Positions 14,001 to 24,300 of a stretch of 64,000 bases of DNA are shown piece after piece. A program made the translations under genes and the position numbers. The stretch comes from Procambarus clarkii (Eukaryota > Arthropoda > Malacostraca > Decapoda > Cambaridae), in assembly GCF_040958095.1 (NCBI RefSeq), contig NC_091228.1, positions 6,187,700-6,251,699 on the forward strand, given 5' to 3'. How positions within the stretch are numbered: the first letter of the stretch is position 1; each line of letters starts with the position of its first letter. The notes beneath the pieces are model-generated. The model saw nothing but the letters and a program-made list of their open reading frames with translations. It ran no database searches and was not told where the DNA came from.

Positions 14001-14028
14001 ATATAAGATGTTTTTATTGGAAAAATAA
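713..14028 (+). CDS. PNKP: Bifunctional polynucleotide phosphatase/kinase (PNKP), 5' end outside window
   Basis: This nuclear DNA-repair enzyme restores ligatable ends by removing 3'-phosphates and phosphorylating 5'-hydroxyls, acting with XRCC1/XRCC4 in single-strand and double-strand break repair. Exons: 713-843, 1736-2017, 2818-2986, 3240-3388, 4975-5137, 7137-7246, 8587-8730, 9386-9529, 11953-12014, 13905-14028. All introns are GT-AG, frame is continuous, and the stop is TAA at 14026. The visible part is 491 residues; the human protein is 521, so about 35-45 N-terminal residues are encoded upstream of the window. Domain order is FHA, HAD phosphatase, P-loop kinase. Key motifs are intact: DIDGT (phosphatase nucleophile), [14 protein letters not shown] (Walker A), [11 protein letters not shown] and [14 protein letters not shown]. 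No frameshift was seen. Introns hold LINE, SINE, Tigger and MITE debris. Confidence 0.95.
1117..1440 (-). mobile_element. LINE reverse-transcriptase palm fragment
   Basis: On the minus strand, about 1400-1370 resembles VPQGSVLGP. 1329-1117 reads [20 protein letters not shown] then [20 protein letters not shown], matching the FADDAKL to LQxWAxxWxMxFNxxKCK block of non-LTR reverse transcriptases. The catalytic FADD is reduced to F-T-D, and stops and frame changes separate the pieces. It is a dead copy in the PNKP intron between exons 713-843 and 1736-2017. Confidence 0.6.
2818..7246 (+). CDS. PNKP: PNKP exons: HAD-type 3'-phosphatase domain
   Basis: Four exons (2818-2986, 3240-3388, 4975-5137, 7137-7246) encode the DxDGT-type HAD phosphatase. 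[10 protein letters not shown] carries the nucleophilic and acid/base aspartates, FFTNQAGI is motif [11 protein letters not shown] carries the motif III lysine, and IGDAAGRPA with [17 protein letters not shown] form motif IV and the conserved following segment. The phase-1 junctions at 2986/3240 and 5137/7137 recreate Ala and Gly codons that fit the family. The domain is followed by a short linker ([16 protein letters not shown]) into the kinase. Confidence 0.93.
5138..6993 (+). other. PNKP intron, mostly unremarkable
   Basis: No conserved coding segment could be supported here apart from a weak recombinase-like frame at 5725-6036. A 25-30 bp phrase (cctatcttcattcaggtct) is repeated at about 5623-5683. 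The rest is AT-rich unique-looking sequence. Confidence 0.5.
5725..6036 (+). mobile_element. Possible DIRS/tyrosine-recombinase C-terminal remnant
   Basis: The frame reads [19 protein letters not shown] and then [20 protein letters not shown]. The layout (H-x-x-x-K-L-A followed by 'VLREV...IASQYIPKV') vaguely resembles the C-terminal box of DIRS-type tyrosine recombinases (HxxRK...Y). The expected Arg is missing and no upstream domain was found. This could be chance. Confidence 0.25.
6994..7115. repeat. GC-richer repeat-like block ending in TAC microsatellite
   Basis: A conspicuously GC-richer block (cccgaatcaacctaccctgg ... cagagcgcaactccatagtc) ends in a (TAC)n run at about 7099-7115, 22 bases before the next PNKP exon. 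Its composition differs sharply from the AT-rich intron around it, suggesting an inserted repeat with a simple-repeat tail. No second copy was found here. Confidence 0.4.
7772..7862 (+). mobile_element. LINE 3' tail (AATAAA plus TTTCAA repeats)
   Basis: The segment gagaatagcttgagctacct...cctgaataaacttatttcaa ends in short tandem tttcaa units, a typical 3' end of a non-LTR element. It parallels, but is not identical to, the tail at 32008-32130 and 32331-32454 (agaaatagcctaagct ... caataaac ... acttgaacttg). It is a related tail family or subfamily. Confidence 0.5.
7921..8206 (+). mobile_element. tRNA-derived SINE, copy 1
   Basis: The head is tRNA-like: box A tggctgagtgg at 7933-7943 and box B gggttcgatccc at 7977-7988, with an anticodon-like loop between. 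The body (aaatgggcag ... cctagcagtaaataggtacc ... gctgcttcctgggggtgtg) is shared with the SINE at 17801-18047. It lies in the PNKP intron before the kinase exon in sense orientation. Confidence 0.8.
8370..8418 (+). repeat. Short TTAGG-type interstitial telomere-like repeat
   Basis: The stretch contains consecutive and degenerate TTAGG units (gttaggttaggttaggct, then gggtaggttaagttaggttt). TTAGG is the ancestral arthropod telomere unit, so this could be a relic of telomere-sequence insertion, or simple-repeat drift. Confidence 0.4.
8587..14028 (+). CDS. PNKP: PNKP exons: P-loop 5'-kinase domain and C-terminus
   Basis: Exons 8587-8730, 9386-9529, 11953-12014 and 13905-14028 encode the kinase. 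[15 protein letters not shown] is the Walker A P-loop, [16 protein letters not shown] contains the catalytic-site Asp, and [16 protein letters not shown] and RHNNKFREF are family signatures. The C-terminus ([20 protein letters not shown]) aligns with the human EAPTLAEGFSAILEIPF region. The kinase is interrupted by the longest introns of the gene, 2.4 and 1.9 kb, which carry Tigger and MITE fossils. Confidence 0.93.
10258..10503 (-). pseudogene. Tigger/pogo-type DDE transposase fragment
   Basis: The minus-strand frame includes [20 protein letters not shown] followed by a segment ending [21 protein letters not shown]-x is the diagnostic block of Tigger/pogo (Tc1/mariner superfamily) DDE transposases, followed in active copies by IxxFKxxYxRR. 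Here the Gly after MDQ is replaced and the rest is lost, so it is a fossil in a PNKP intron. Confidence 0.65.
11206..11696. mobile_element. MITE-like element with 'cctcttt' terminal inverted repeats, copy 1
   Basis: The left end reads gttgaatataatgaaacgcc then tcttgctg. The reverse complement of the right end reads aatgtaatgaaacacctctt then tctgggcg. These about 28-base imperfect terminal inverted repeats match the ends of elements at 23117-23546 and 50054-50458 and a solo end at 53333-53390. No transposase-like frame lies inside, so it is probably a non-autonomous DNA transposon. Confidence 0.6.
12200..12870 (+). repeat. Interspersed repeat related to 18695-18865
   Basis: The block shares ordered phrases with 18695-18865: 'catggttggtggactggcca' versus 'cttggttggtagtctggtca', then accagactg, gttgatcagg, and ctggccagttatgcccc versus ttggctagttatgcccc. 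It continues for about 450 bases beyond the shared part. No coding signature was recognised; the family is unidentified. Confidence 0.5.
13403..13543 (-). mobile_element. tRNA-derived SINE in reverse orientation, copy 1
   Basis: The plus strand carries gccaagccattacgacttta, cggtggggattgatcgtcga and gactgtcgctctgccgttca. Read on the minus strand these give a tRNA-like head with a B-box-like element. The same order occurs at 33859-34037, defining a second SINE family distinct from that at 7921. Confidence 0.6.
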
Positions 14029-14270
14029 CTACATATATACTGCCAGAACAAACAGATGGCTCACATGCTTTTTTGACCCAATTGTTTTCATATGGATTGA
14101 GCAAATTTATTATATGAATATATGCAGTTTGACTCCCATTAGCTGTAAAAAAAAGATGACTTCTGATAATGGAAGACATAAGGATTCCAAAGCCAAGCAA
14201 TAGGCCATCTTGTATGCAGCATTTGCAGTATTTGTGCCTCTTCACAATAATGCACACGTGTGTTGTATTC

Positions 14271-14276
14271 AATAAA
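14271..14276 (+). terminator. PNKP: PNKP polyadenylation signal
   Basis: A canonical AATAAA lies 243 bases after the PNKP stop codon, in a plausible 3' UTR without another gene between. The cleavage site is not determinable from sequence alone. Confidence 0.6.
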
Positions 14277-17200
14277 GACCAAGTCACCTTAAATAAGTTA
14301 CAAATATGAAAATATTTGTTTATTTTATGCCTGTATTGAGCAATGCACACACCCTCCTTAAGTGTCACTTAGTGACACATTAAACAGTTTTGCAACAATT
14401 GATAAACGGTTGTATAAACTAAAGTCAACCCAAAATTACAAATGTATTACAAAAATATGAGCCTAATGATTGGACTGATGAGATCATATGATGCTGGGGC
14501 AATACAGCTGAATTCTGCAAGAACTCAATGTAATTCATTTAGCTGTCACCCCACTGCTGTCTTCACCCAAAAAGAAAAGTTGCCTTAATAAGCTTAAATG
14601 AGAAATACAATGAGTTTGAGCAAAAGTACAATAAATTAACTAAAGCTACTATTCGTTGATGCATTAAATGTGATCCCTCATGCATGCAAGCATGACGTCT
14701 CACTACAGTATAAACCTTTTATATACTATTTGCAACAATAAATTCTACCAACATAACTGAGGCTCCAGTCTAGGTAACTGGTCTTACAGAAGGGCGCCAT
14801 CACACAAAGGTGCATCACCACCTATATCATTTTTATGAAAATTGTATTACAATCTAGTTTAATTTTATGTATATTTTTTTACGACTAGTAGTATGTTCTT
14901 TTTGTATACAGTATTTCTGGAGCCTAAGGTTTCTTAATGTAGTTTCAACAAATCCAAGATAAAAAAAAAAAAGACATTACATTCCAAGAACAATGCTTGT
15001 TTATGTGCACAACTAAGTACGGGTATTCACCTTTCGTAAACCATAAATATAGCTAAAATATAAGACAAAGGAAGGAGAATTCAATTCAGTAAATTTTTTT
15101 TTTTTATCTAAATACAGTACAGCAAATGCTTAACTTACTCTCTTCCTTTTCACCACCTAAAAATTAAAATATATATATTATTAAAACAATTTACCTTTAA
15201 TAAGGTACTTTAGTCAACCTGTCTGAACAACTTTCATTCTTCACATAAGCAGATTACAAATATTTTATATTGTTTGGAAGACAAAAGATGTAAATGCCAA
15301 GTGTCTGGAAGTGGAAACCTATGGACCAACTTTTTGTTTCATCAATATTGATCACTTAATTGTTTGTCTATGGGAAAAAGTACTGCTATATTGCTCTACA
15401 CTAAAATGTTACCTAATACTTGAAAATAGGCAGGAGGGTCCTTAACAATTTAAAGTTTAAATAAAAGAACTCTTAAAGTATTCAACATAGCAGCAAAGAA
15501 ACTGAAAGCTTGTATATGGTCAGTAGTGAAAATGACTAGGAAATATTCGATTGTTAAACGTACAAAATAATTTTCATAAAAAAAAATCACGACAAAGGAA
15601 TTTTTCAAATATAAAACTCATAAGAGGAGGTATATAAAATGCATAACATTGTAAATTACCATTTTCACATTCCTGGGTTTGCAAGTCGTCGAGTCAAAAT
15701 GAACAAGTGAGACGTATATTGTGTTATTAGAAATTGAGAGCATAATTGAAAAAGAAAACTATAAATAAATTAAGTACCGTGTTGTATACAAACAGCACCA
15801 GTCAAGCAGTATGGGAATGTTAAAACAGTAAGCAATTCTTTCTTGTCTATTTAGTGCCAGGGAAAATACACTCAAAAGGTAATGCATTAACTCTGTCTTC
15901 ATAACTGCCATCTGTATTTTAAGTGTATTTCTATGCAGAATGATTCTATTTAATTAAACAAAATATATATCAGCAGTGTCAATGATAAATATTGTGGTCT
16001 TACAAGTATGAACAATGCAAATATCTCCTTGTAACATTATAAATTTTATATTTAGTACCAAGAATTTTTTTTGTGTGTAACCCGCCAAAACTACGACGTT
16101 GGTACAATGTTCGAACAAGTTTTAACACCTCCTAACCAGTTATAACAACCAATATAGCAAGTTATAACAACGTTCTAATACGTCATGACGTAAACACGTT
16201 AAGCCAAGATGTAACAAGCGGAAAATAGAGACTGTTTCGGTTTGTGTTTCCAGGGAAGCTATTAGAAAATGATAATATTGTCGCACATGACAATATATTA
16301 AGAGAGAGTGCGTGTCAAAGGACGGAGGCCAGATGTTTGGAATTCAGCCTCGGCCCACTTTGCAGAACTTGTGTACGGCACAGACATAGGGTGGCAGGGG
16401 TCAGCTTAGCATTTATAGAAACCTCCGTATGTAAGGAGTCAGGTGTGACATATTTGGTGTGTTTCCCCATAGTTTTCAGAACTTCATCATAATAAATTTT
16501 CTGAGACCCATACAGTTGTATCAGTGCTTTTCATTAATACATTTTCTGGGGGAAAGAGGGGGGGGGGGAAGAGATGTGATAAAGACGGGGGATAAAGTGC
16601 AAAGATGGACTGTCGAGTCTCCTGGAGCCGAGGTGAATAGACTGTTAATGAAGTCTGTGACAGTGATGGAGATACGCATGGGAAAGAACAGGGCCAAAGA
16701 GTCAACGTGTTGGCAAGTTAGGAGGAAAGGGGAATTATTTGCTCCATCTATAATATTGTAACTAAGCTTGCTAAACCTACCAAGGAAATGTGACTAGTGT
16801 CTGGAGAAAGTTCTAAGGGGCCCCAATCTGGTTTCACTACCAAAACCACCATTACACATAAAATATGACACCATAGCATTTAGTTGGATGCTCAACATAA
16901 GCCTTTGTAAAGTATGCATGTGCTTCGCTTTCCCTAGAAGGATGCCACTTGCCTTCCAATAAATCTTATCCTTATTTGTTTTATTTTGAACTGTACTGAG
17001 AATCTGTTTATAAGTCATTTTTATGCCTGTACACCTTTTTCAACATGTGTCTAATTCAATTAATAATAAACATCTTATTTCAGCCTTTCTATTTCATTCT
17101 ACATCAATACAATTTTCTACCATGGTCATTTCTGCTATGCAAATTCAGTAAACAAATACAGTATAAAGGATTGCATACAGAATTTAAATTATAAAACCTA

Positions 17201-17800
17201 TAACTTTAAAATACCTTTATACTGTACTTACAGAATGACAAGTTTGATATAGCTGAAAAAGTTTGATGTAATGTAAACTTAAAGTGAACATAAGCTTTTA
17301 ATGCATAATAAAGAAGACTGTGACATCCATGTTGAAGAAATCTGACTTTCCTTCCTCTGATTCACTTAACCGCTGATTGTAGTAATGGCTCATAAGTAGT
17401 AATTATTATTACTCGGTAATCAATATTAGGCGCACATTTTTAAAGTTTATAATATTAAACCAAATAACTTCATTATTCTACAAAAAAAGAAAGAAGAAAA
17501 GCTGCTCAAGATGCTATCATGATGGTAATATAGTCTGCCAAGTTGCTCCCAAGCAATTTGTGTATAACAAAAATAAATGTCTGGCTGCTGTAAAGAAAGG
17601 CTCAATGATTACCCATATAATAATGCTGTAATAAACCTCACAAGATTTACATTACAAGTTTTCAGAATACTGTAATATGCTGAACATTTTAGGTAGGCTT
17701 GGATTTTTGTATTTTAACACTTTAGGTACATGATTGTAATCATAGTACCGTACAGTACAAGTATTACCTGGGGATAATACTAGTTACAGTACCCCCCAAA

Positions 17801-18047
17801 AGGGGCCTGACAGCTGAGTGGACAGTGCTTCAGATTCGTAGCCCTGAGGTTCTAGGTTCGATTCCCAGTGGAGGCGGAAACAAATGGGCAGATTTTTGTT
17901 TCACCCTGATGTCCCTGTTACCTAGCAGTAAATAGGTACCTCAGTGTTAGACAGCTGCTATGGGCTGCTTCCTGGGGGTGTGGAACAAAAAGGAGGACTG
18001 GGCCACAGGGACGCTAAGCCCCGAAATCATCTCAAGATAACCTACAG
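17801..18047 (+). mobile_element. tRNA-derived SINE, copy 2
   Basis: The head has box A (cagctgagtggac) and box B (aggttcgattccc). The body matches the SINE at 7921-8206 (aaatgggcag ... accctgatg ... cctagcagtaaataggtacc ... gctgcttcctgggggtgtgg). It ends with gggacgctaagccccgaaat ... ctcaagataacc, a tail that also occurs detached at 55170-55238 and, degenerate, at 48141-48190. Confidence 0.8.
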
Positions 18048-18694
18048 ATGATTACCAAGACCGGATAGAGTACAGGATATAATCTTCACCTGAGGTCAAG
18101 TATACCTATTACAGCATGTTGCTGTTAATTCTTTGAAGGTTACATACACTGATTATTGTTTGGGGCAGCTTGCCCCAGCAAGATACTGTATACTGATTTA
18201 TCAGTGGTTTATTCTCGTCTTAAATCAAACTTGAACCGTTAGTATTTTTCTCATTAACTCATCATAATGACATGACATTTATGTGGAAAAAAATTCCCTT
18301 CATCACATACTTATGTGTAAGAACATAGTAACATTATGTTTAAGGAAACCTGTCGGTAGTTTACAGTGTACGAAAAGTGTACAATTTAACTGTGCGCATA
18401 ACTCAAAACAAAAAGTACTCGGCATATAGATTTTGATAGTTACCTGTATTATTTTCATGATAAACACTGTTTTAGAGAAAAATATCAAAGTACAATAGGA
18501 AGTTTTGCCAAACATGGATTTGTTAATATAATATAATTATTTTCAACTCTCTATATAGAAAGAGTTGATTTTGCTGCCAGAAGAAATGTACTGTAATGTC
18601 TTTCACCATTGGCATACCATTCAACACTTCCTTTGATCACTGGCCATGAATACCAATCACGGCTTACTTTGAGTTGGTTCCGCAAATTAATGTT

Positions 18695-18865
18695 CTGACG
18701 TCCCAGTCTCTGACTGTGAGTCTTGGTTGGTAGTCTGGTCAACCAGACTGCTACACAGATGCTCACAGCCTGATGCGAGCCCAGTTGATCAGGCATTCTT
18801 TGGACGTGTATTATGACATTTTCTTTATAGCACCACGAAGGTTGGCTAGTTATGCCCCTTATGTG
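18695..18865 (+). repeat. Interspersed repeat, shorter copy of the 12200 family
   Basis: It shares the ordered phrases described for 12200-12870 (ggtcaaccagactgctacac, gttgatcaggcattctttgg, ggttggctagttatgcccct). The family is unknown and the copy non-coding. Confidence 0.5.
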
Positions 18866-19828
18866 GTCTCATTTCAGACAGCAAGCAAGAACCAAGTGTT
18901 GTGTCTGGTCCTCCATAAAACATAAATTTTGTGCATTTACAGAACAAAAATTGGCAACCACTATATTGCAAGCAACAAATTTTGAATTTGTGATAATATG
19001 TCAAAAGTTAATCATATAGTGTAGAAGTACACAGGTATTTATTTTATTTTAAAATAAAAAAATCCAGCCTTGGGGAGATTAAACACTTTTTTTTTAATTA
19101 GCCGTCAAAGAGTTAAGCAAACCTTGTGGACGGTATTTGTGAAGCCTGGTTTACCTACCACCCTTCCCCACAGGACTGAATTTGTCACATGTACAAAACT
19201 TTTTTAAAACCGTAAATGACATAATATACCCAACTCTTTTTTTTTTTTTCAACCAAGGTGAGATTAGTTTGGTACATAAGAGCCCAGTTAAGGGCAAGAC
19301 ATGCTCATCACTGGTAATGACATCATGTACCTTACAATACTAATTCTACACTTGCCAGCTTTAAGCAAAAGCACAAACTCAAAGTATTGAAGTCCAAACA
19401 CTTAACTGATCTAATTCCCCTTTCCTGTCATTTCTCTAATATTCTGCATAACTATATTCACTCCAAGAGAGGTGAATCGGGTAGCTTTGTGTTGAGTTTC
19501 ACTCAAGGTGATGATGAAAATGTAACCCACTAGTACTAACTTTGTAAAAAAGATAAAGACTTTGTAATAATTATAAAATGTCTTTAATAATGCTTTTAAA
19601 GTACGTTGTATTTAATTCTATACTATCTTCATAGGAATAAAAAAAAATACTTTTGGAACAGACTCCATTAGCCTGAGATGTGGAAGCATCCTTTTTAAGT
19701 TTCTAGTCATTTAGTGACTAGACACTTATTTGTCATTGTAGTTCTTCTGTAATAAAAATGCATCAAAAGGTGAGTAACCACACTTACTGTAAAAGCAAAA
19801 CTGTACCTTACAGCTGTCTGACTGAATT

Positions 19829-20140
19829 TTAGCACATGGCTTGTCTACTTGCAATTTTCTCCCTGTAATAGTCTGGATGCTTCACTTTGATGTGTGCTTG
19901 TAAGTTGCGCTTGCGCTTGATGGTCATGCTGCACACAGGACATGGCATTCGCAGATCGGCACCGTTGTGTTCCAGAAGATGTTCGGCAAGGACTTCGCGC
20001 CTTGTAAAAGAGCGAGTACATAAATGGCACACATAGGGCCGAAAGTGTGCAAGGTGGTGCCTTTTTAGAATGGCAGCTTTAGCAAAACACTTTTGACAAA
20101 TGGGGCACACAAATGGTCGACCATCGACTGAAGCAGTTTC
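19829..20140 (-). CDS. BTB terminal exon: three C2H2 zinc fingers
   Basis: Finger 1 is CPICQKCFAKAAILKRHHLA followed by H (C-x2-C-x12-H-x3-H). Finger 2 is CHLCTRSFTRREVLAEHLLE followed by H. Finger 3 is CPVCSMTIKRKRNLQAHIKV followed by KH. All zinc ligands are present. The linkers are not the TGEKP consensus, and finger 3 follows an acidic gap (NGADLRMP). The stop is TAA (tta on the plus strand at 19829-19831). Confidence 0.9.
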   Translation of the reverse strand, partial: ETASVDGRPFVCPICQKCFAKAAILKRHHLAHFRPYVCHLCTRSFTRREVLAEHLLEHNGADLRMPCPVCSMTIKRKRNLQAHIKVKHPDYYREKIASRQAMC

Positions 20141-21368
20141 CTGTCCGGGTGAGAATTGAATCATACTTTAATTGGCAAATTTGTGCATATTATTAATACA
20201 TTTTCAAAAACAGGTGCATTTTCAATGTACTATATAGCAGTGAATCAGTGGTAAATCAAAATATATTCTCATTTATTTATTTTTCTGAGTGTTAACTAAT
20301 CACACCAGATCAAAGTCCTTCCTGATCCTAGTTTTTAAAATTTAATGTGTAATAGACAGGTATATTGACTGTTTAAAGATGAGGTGCTGTGTATTGTGTT
20401 GCTTCATGAGGCATTACTTTATATACATTTATCAAAGGAAGTAATACTAATTAATTAATATAAGGACAGAATTGTTTTCTTGAGTTTACAGTATACATCC
20501 AACATAATGCCAAATATACTCAACTTACCAAATACTCTATGTTTTTATTTACCAAAGACAAAATATTGCTAGACAAGGACAAAAATAGATGTACACTATT
20601 TAACTTGGATGTACAAATATGTACTCTATAGGTATGTTTACAAGTGTGTATAATCGACAGGTGAATTTCCTTCATGACCTTTTAAGTTTTATCATACCTA
20701 TAGTATACCTCTAGTGCACTTCAGTGGTATCTGTGCATCCACTAATTTTGTATAACCCAGGAAATAGCTTATCCCTTTCTACATTGTTAATGCACAAGTA
20801 TTTTATATGTTGTGGTTATATCCCCTGCCGTTCTCTCCTAATATGCGAGATATACAGGCGATGAGTCATAATAACAGGGCTGAAGTATGTTGACCAGACC
20901 ACACACTAGAAGGTGAAGGGACGACGCGACTTGAGAATGGTCCAGGACGGACTGAAACGTCGTTGTCCCTTCACCTTCTAGTGTGTGGTCTGGTCAACAT
21001 GCGAGATATAGATTTCCTAGTCCATCTTCATGGCCTATATTTTTAAATTTAGAAATGAGCCTGCCTCATAATAAAATGACTTATTTGAGTAAACCATAGG
21101 ATATAAAAATGCAGCAGAAAATTACAGCTAAAAGTGATTACTGTATGAATCAGTTTGATAAAATGATACATACCAGTGCATCATCTGATGTATGCTTCCT
21201 GGATAGGTTGGCACTTCGTGCAAAAGCATCAAGGTACATGCGTGTTTCCTCTTCTATGCTGTTTGCATTAAGAGCAGAATTCACCGAGTCACCATGAAGA
21301 TTCTCCGACATTGTGGTACTACTGAAATCTAAGGCTTCTTCTTTTATTTCAGGTTTCATCTGTGGGTA

Positions 21369-21399
<31 letters not shown>

Positions 21400-24300
21400 G
21401 TCTTTTGAATTGTTACATCCAAAAAATGTAGTCTACTATATTTCAGTCTGTAGTCTAACAAAAAAATTAATAAATCTTACAAAACCATAAAGTGCTAGGA
21501 TAAAGTATTACAGAAATTATACAGAGCATGAAAAACTGGCAATGTTGAAAATAGCAGGCCATATTTCACAGCATAAATGGAAAATAAATTGAAGCACCAG
21601 CATATACATGTACAGTATAAAATTAATTAAAACATTTTTATAGTTCAGTACTCCAATCAAATTAGCAACAAAGTAAAAAGTATGGTCTTCATTGTACGTA
21701 CCAATTTTTCTGGTGTTTCTGCAAGTCCAGAATTTGACTCATCAAACATATGTCCAAGAGAACCAACACCAAAATCTTCTCTGCTTCCCCCAAGCCCAGC
21801 AAGGGAGTAATTAAGTGCTCGTGGTGATGCTGTTTTTGCCTCGGGTCTTGGATCAAGAAGAGGCTGTTGGCTTGAAGGGCTTGGAGCTGGACGTCGTTCA
21901 GAAATCCTCTGTTTGGTGGTCTCTGTGTTATGTGATGCAACAGAGTCCTTGAAAGTGTGTTCAGGAAGAGACTGTGGTGGCGGCGAGGATGAAATATATG
22001 TAGTAGTGGGAGATGAAGATGTTATAGGTGTGGAAGTGTCTGGCTGCCTACTATGCAAGAAATCACCAAGCACACTGGAAGGCATTGTAGATGGATTATT
22101 TTGGCAGGAATCTTTTCCAGATAGCGGAGCAGTTTCTTTAGGGGATGGTTTATCAAAATATTGGGTATTAAGAGGTTTGCCTACATATTCAGGTGTTTTA
22201 ATAGTTGTCTTTTCATCAGCCTTTCTTCGTTTTGGGGATGGAATGAGAGCATAATGATGACTGTAGAGATTTTCAAGAAAGTTATCATCTTTAGAGAAAG
22301 AATTTTTTGAACCACCACTTCTAACACTTTCTTCATTGGAGCCATTAAGCACAACAGGAGGCTCAATTCGTCTTTTTTTCGTTCCTAAACTTTTTTCTTT
22401 TCTTGTGTTAAGTCTCTCTGTTTCAGAACCTTCACTAGCAGTGTAGACACCAAGACCTTTGATCTGTAGTGCTTCTGCAGTTGAAAGTAAAGTTGGCACT
22501 TCCTTTTGGGGTATATCCGTTTGCCCTGTATACATAAAGTCTATTAAAGCTTGCATCTCTCGTGCAGCCACTCCTCGCATAAATACAATTGGGTGCTGAC
22601 ATGGTATATCACCCAAAATGGTCCGGAAATAATCACTACAGGTGACCAACACCAACTTGTGTGCAGCGAACTTCTGCCCATCACATGCCAGGGTAACATC
22701 AGTCAGGGTGTTCTGAAATATACACATCACATGGTTAATGAACATTAAGCAATAAGAATAAAAGTCTGATACATCATTGAGGTTTACAACAATTTTTTTT
22801 TAATAAAAATGAAAAAGTAAGAAAAAGTGTAAATGCTCTGTGTAATAAGTTTAATCTGATGTCACAACATGGAAGTAGCAACTACTGTATTACTAAATTT
22901 TTTAATTTTCACGCATTGTTTAGTATGCTTATACAAAAGATAAAATAGTAAACATTAACAAAACAAATGTCAATGTTAGTAGACATTAGTACTGTACATT
23001 TACTAGAGCAATATATAGGAAGGTGATTTTATGAGAAGAACTATACTTTCTTCAAAGGTATAGTGAACATGGGATTGCAGATATGATAATAAATCAAGCG
23101 TTTGGACCAGGGAAAATTAAATGTAATGAAATGCCTCTTTCTGGTGGCTCCCCGAGCTAGCTGCCTGGTTAGTTCCAAGCCCTTATGAGTCATGAGTACC
23201 TTACAGGTAGCAAAGACCAGAATCTGGCTCCTCCTTAATAGAGCAAGGGGGCTCTGGGGACAGATCAATGCAGGCCAAGAAGAAATAGCTTCCTGAAGGG
23301 TAGAGTTCACAAAAACAAGCAACCGACACAAACTTTGTACACGCTAATTCTCTGGTTCTAACTACTAATTATACTCATTCACCACCAGATGGCAGACCCA
23401 GCAACTCAGGGCTCTACCCAGCTGCCCACCTCAAACATGCGTCACCCAATGCGATCTTCAAGAACACTGATAGGAGGGAAAGGTGGGAATGGGGAGCCAG
23501 TAAGGGAACCCACAAGAAAGAGGCATTTCAATATATTCAGTGCTGGATTTCTGGGATGGTTCCTTTTGGTGACTCCCTGAGCTATCTATGGGACACAAAG
23601 ATAGTAAGACCTACTAGGGAAAGAGAGGAGCAGAAGGGAACCCCAAAGAAAGTGTCAGATCACCTGGCCAGATGTCATGTATGCCTAGCACTCCTGAAGA
23701 ACATGAATCAAAATAGGCCTGTGAGCATGCAGATAAAGTGTCAAAAGTCTCAAGCCCAAAATTCTGCCCAGAATATGTAAGCAAAAAAAGTGTAAAGATT
23801 AGCAAACTAGTGGATAACATGGGCTTGTGGAAAGAATGCTAAGTGGCCAAGCTGAACTATCCCATAGACACCCAAAAACATCTGGGACCTAAAATAAGAA
23901 ACCAAAAATGCTAGGTTGATAAGATAAAGTGGCATATAAATAATGGAAAATTGCTGTACCCATATTAAAAAGTAGACTAACCTCTGGCCAAAGAAACCAA
24001 GACTCGAAAAACCAAAGGTTCCTGACAGATCTCTGCTGTCCCACTCAAAGCCACGAAGGAAGAAAATAACTGAGCCCATGGACCAAAAGAAGCAAAAACC
24101 CCAGTACCAGCTGATAGCAAGAAGACTCAAACCCAACCACTAGAAGCAAGAGCCAACAAAATGACATCCTGAAAGAAGAGTGCTGGGACTGAAAGGGGGC
24201 ACCCAGAAATGATAAGATAAAAGAAAAGGAAGCACATGATCCAGAGACCAAGAAGGCTCAGGAGGAAGAGCAGCAAGCTGAAGGAGAAATAAGTACGATA

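Larger units (their letters stand above)
14277..19828. other. Intergenic/3' UTR space between convergent PNKP and BTB genes
   Basis: No gene is supported in this 5.5 kb AT-rich stretch. It holds a SINE (17801-18047), a repeat related to 12200-12870 (18695-18865), and a low-complexity phrase rich in gttataaca/acgtt near 16085-16215 that may be an unknown repeat. The BTB gene's 3' UTR must extend into the high-coordinate end; its poly(A) site was not located with confidence. Confidence 0.6.

Noticed and set aside
13985-14368. 127-codon antisense frame over the PNKP 3' end
   Set aside because: It overlaps the PNKP terminal exon and 3' UTR in antisense and shows no conserved motif.
16085-16215. 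Stretch rich in gttataaca and acgtt phrases near 16.1 kb
   Set aside because: It looks like a repeat, but no second copy or terminal structure was found in the window, so it is not called as an element.
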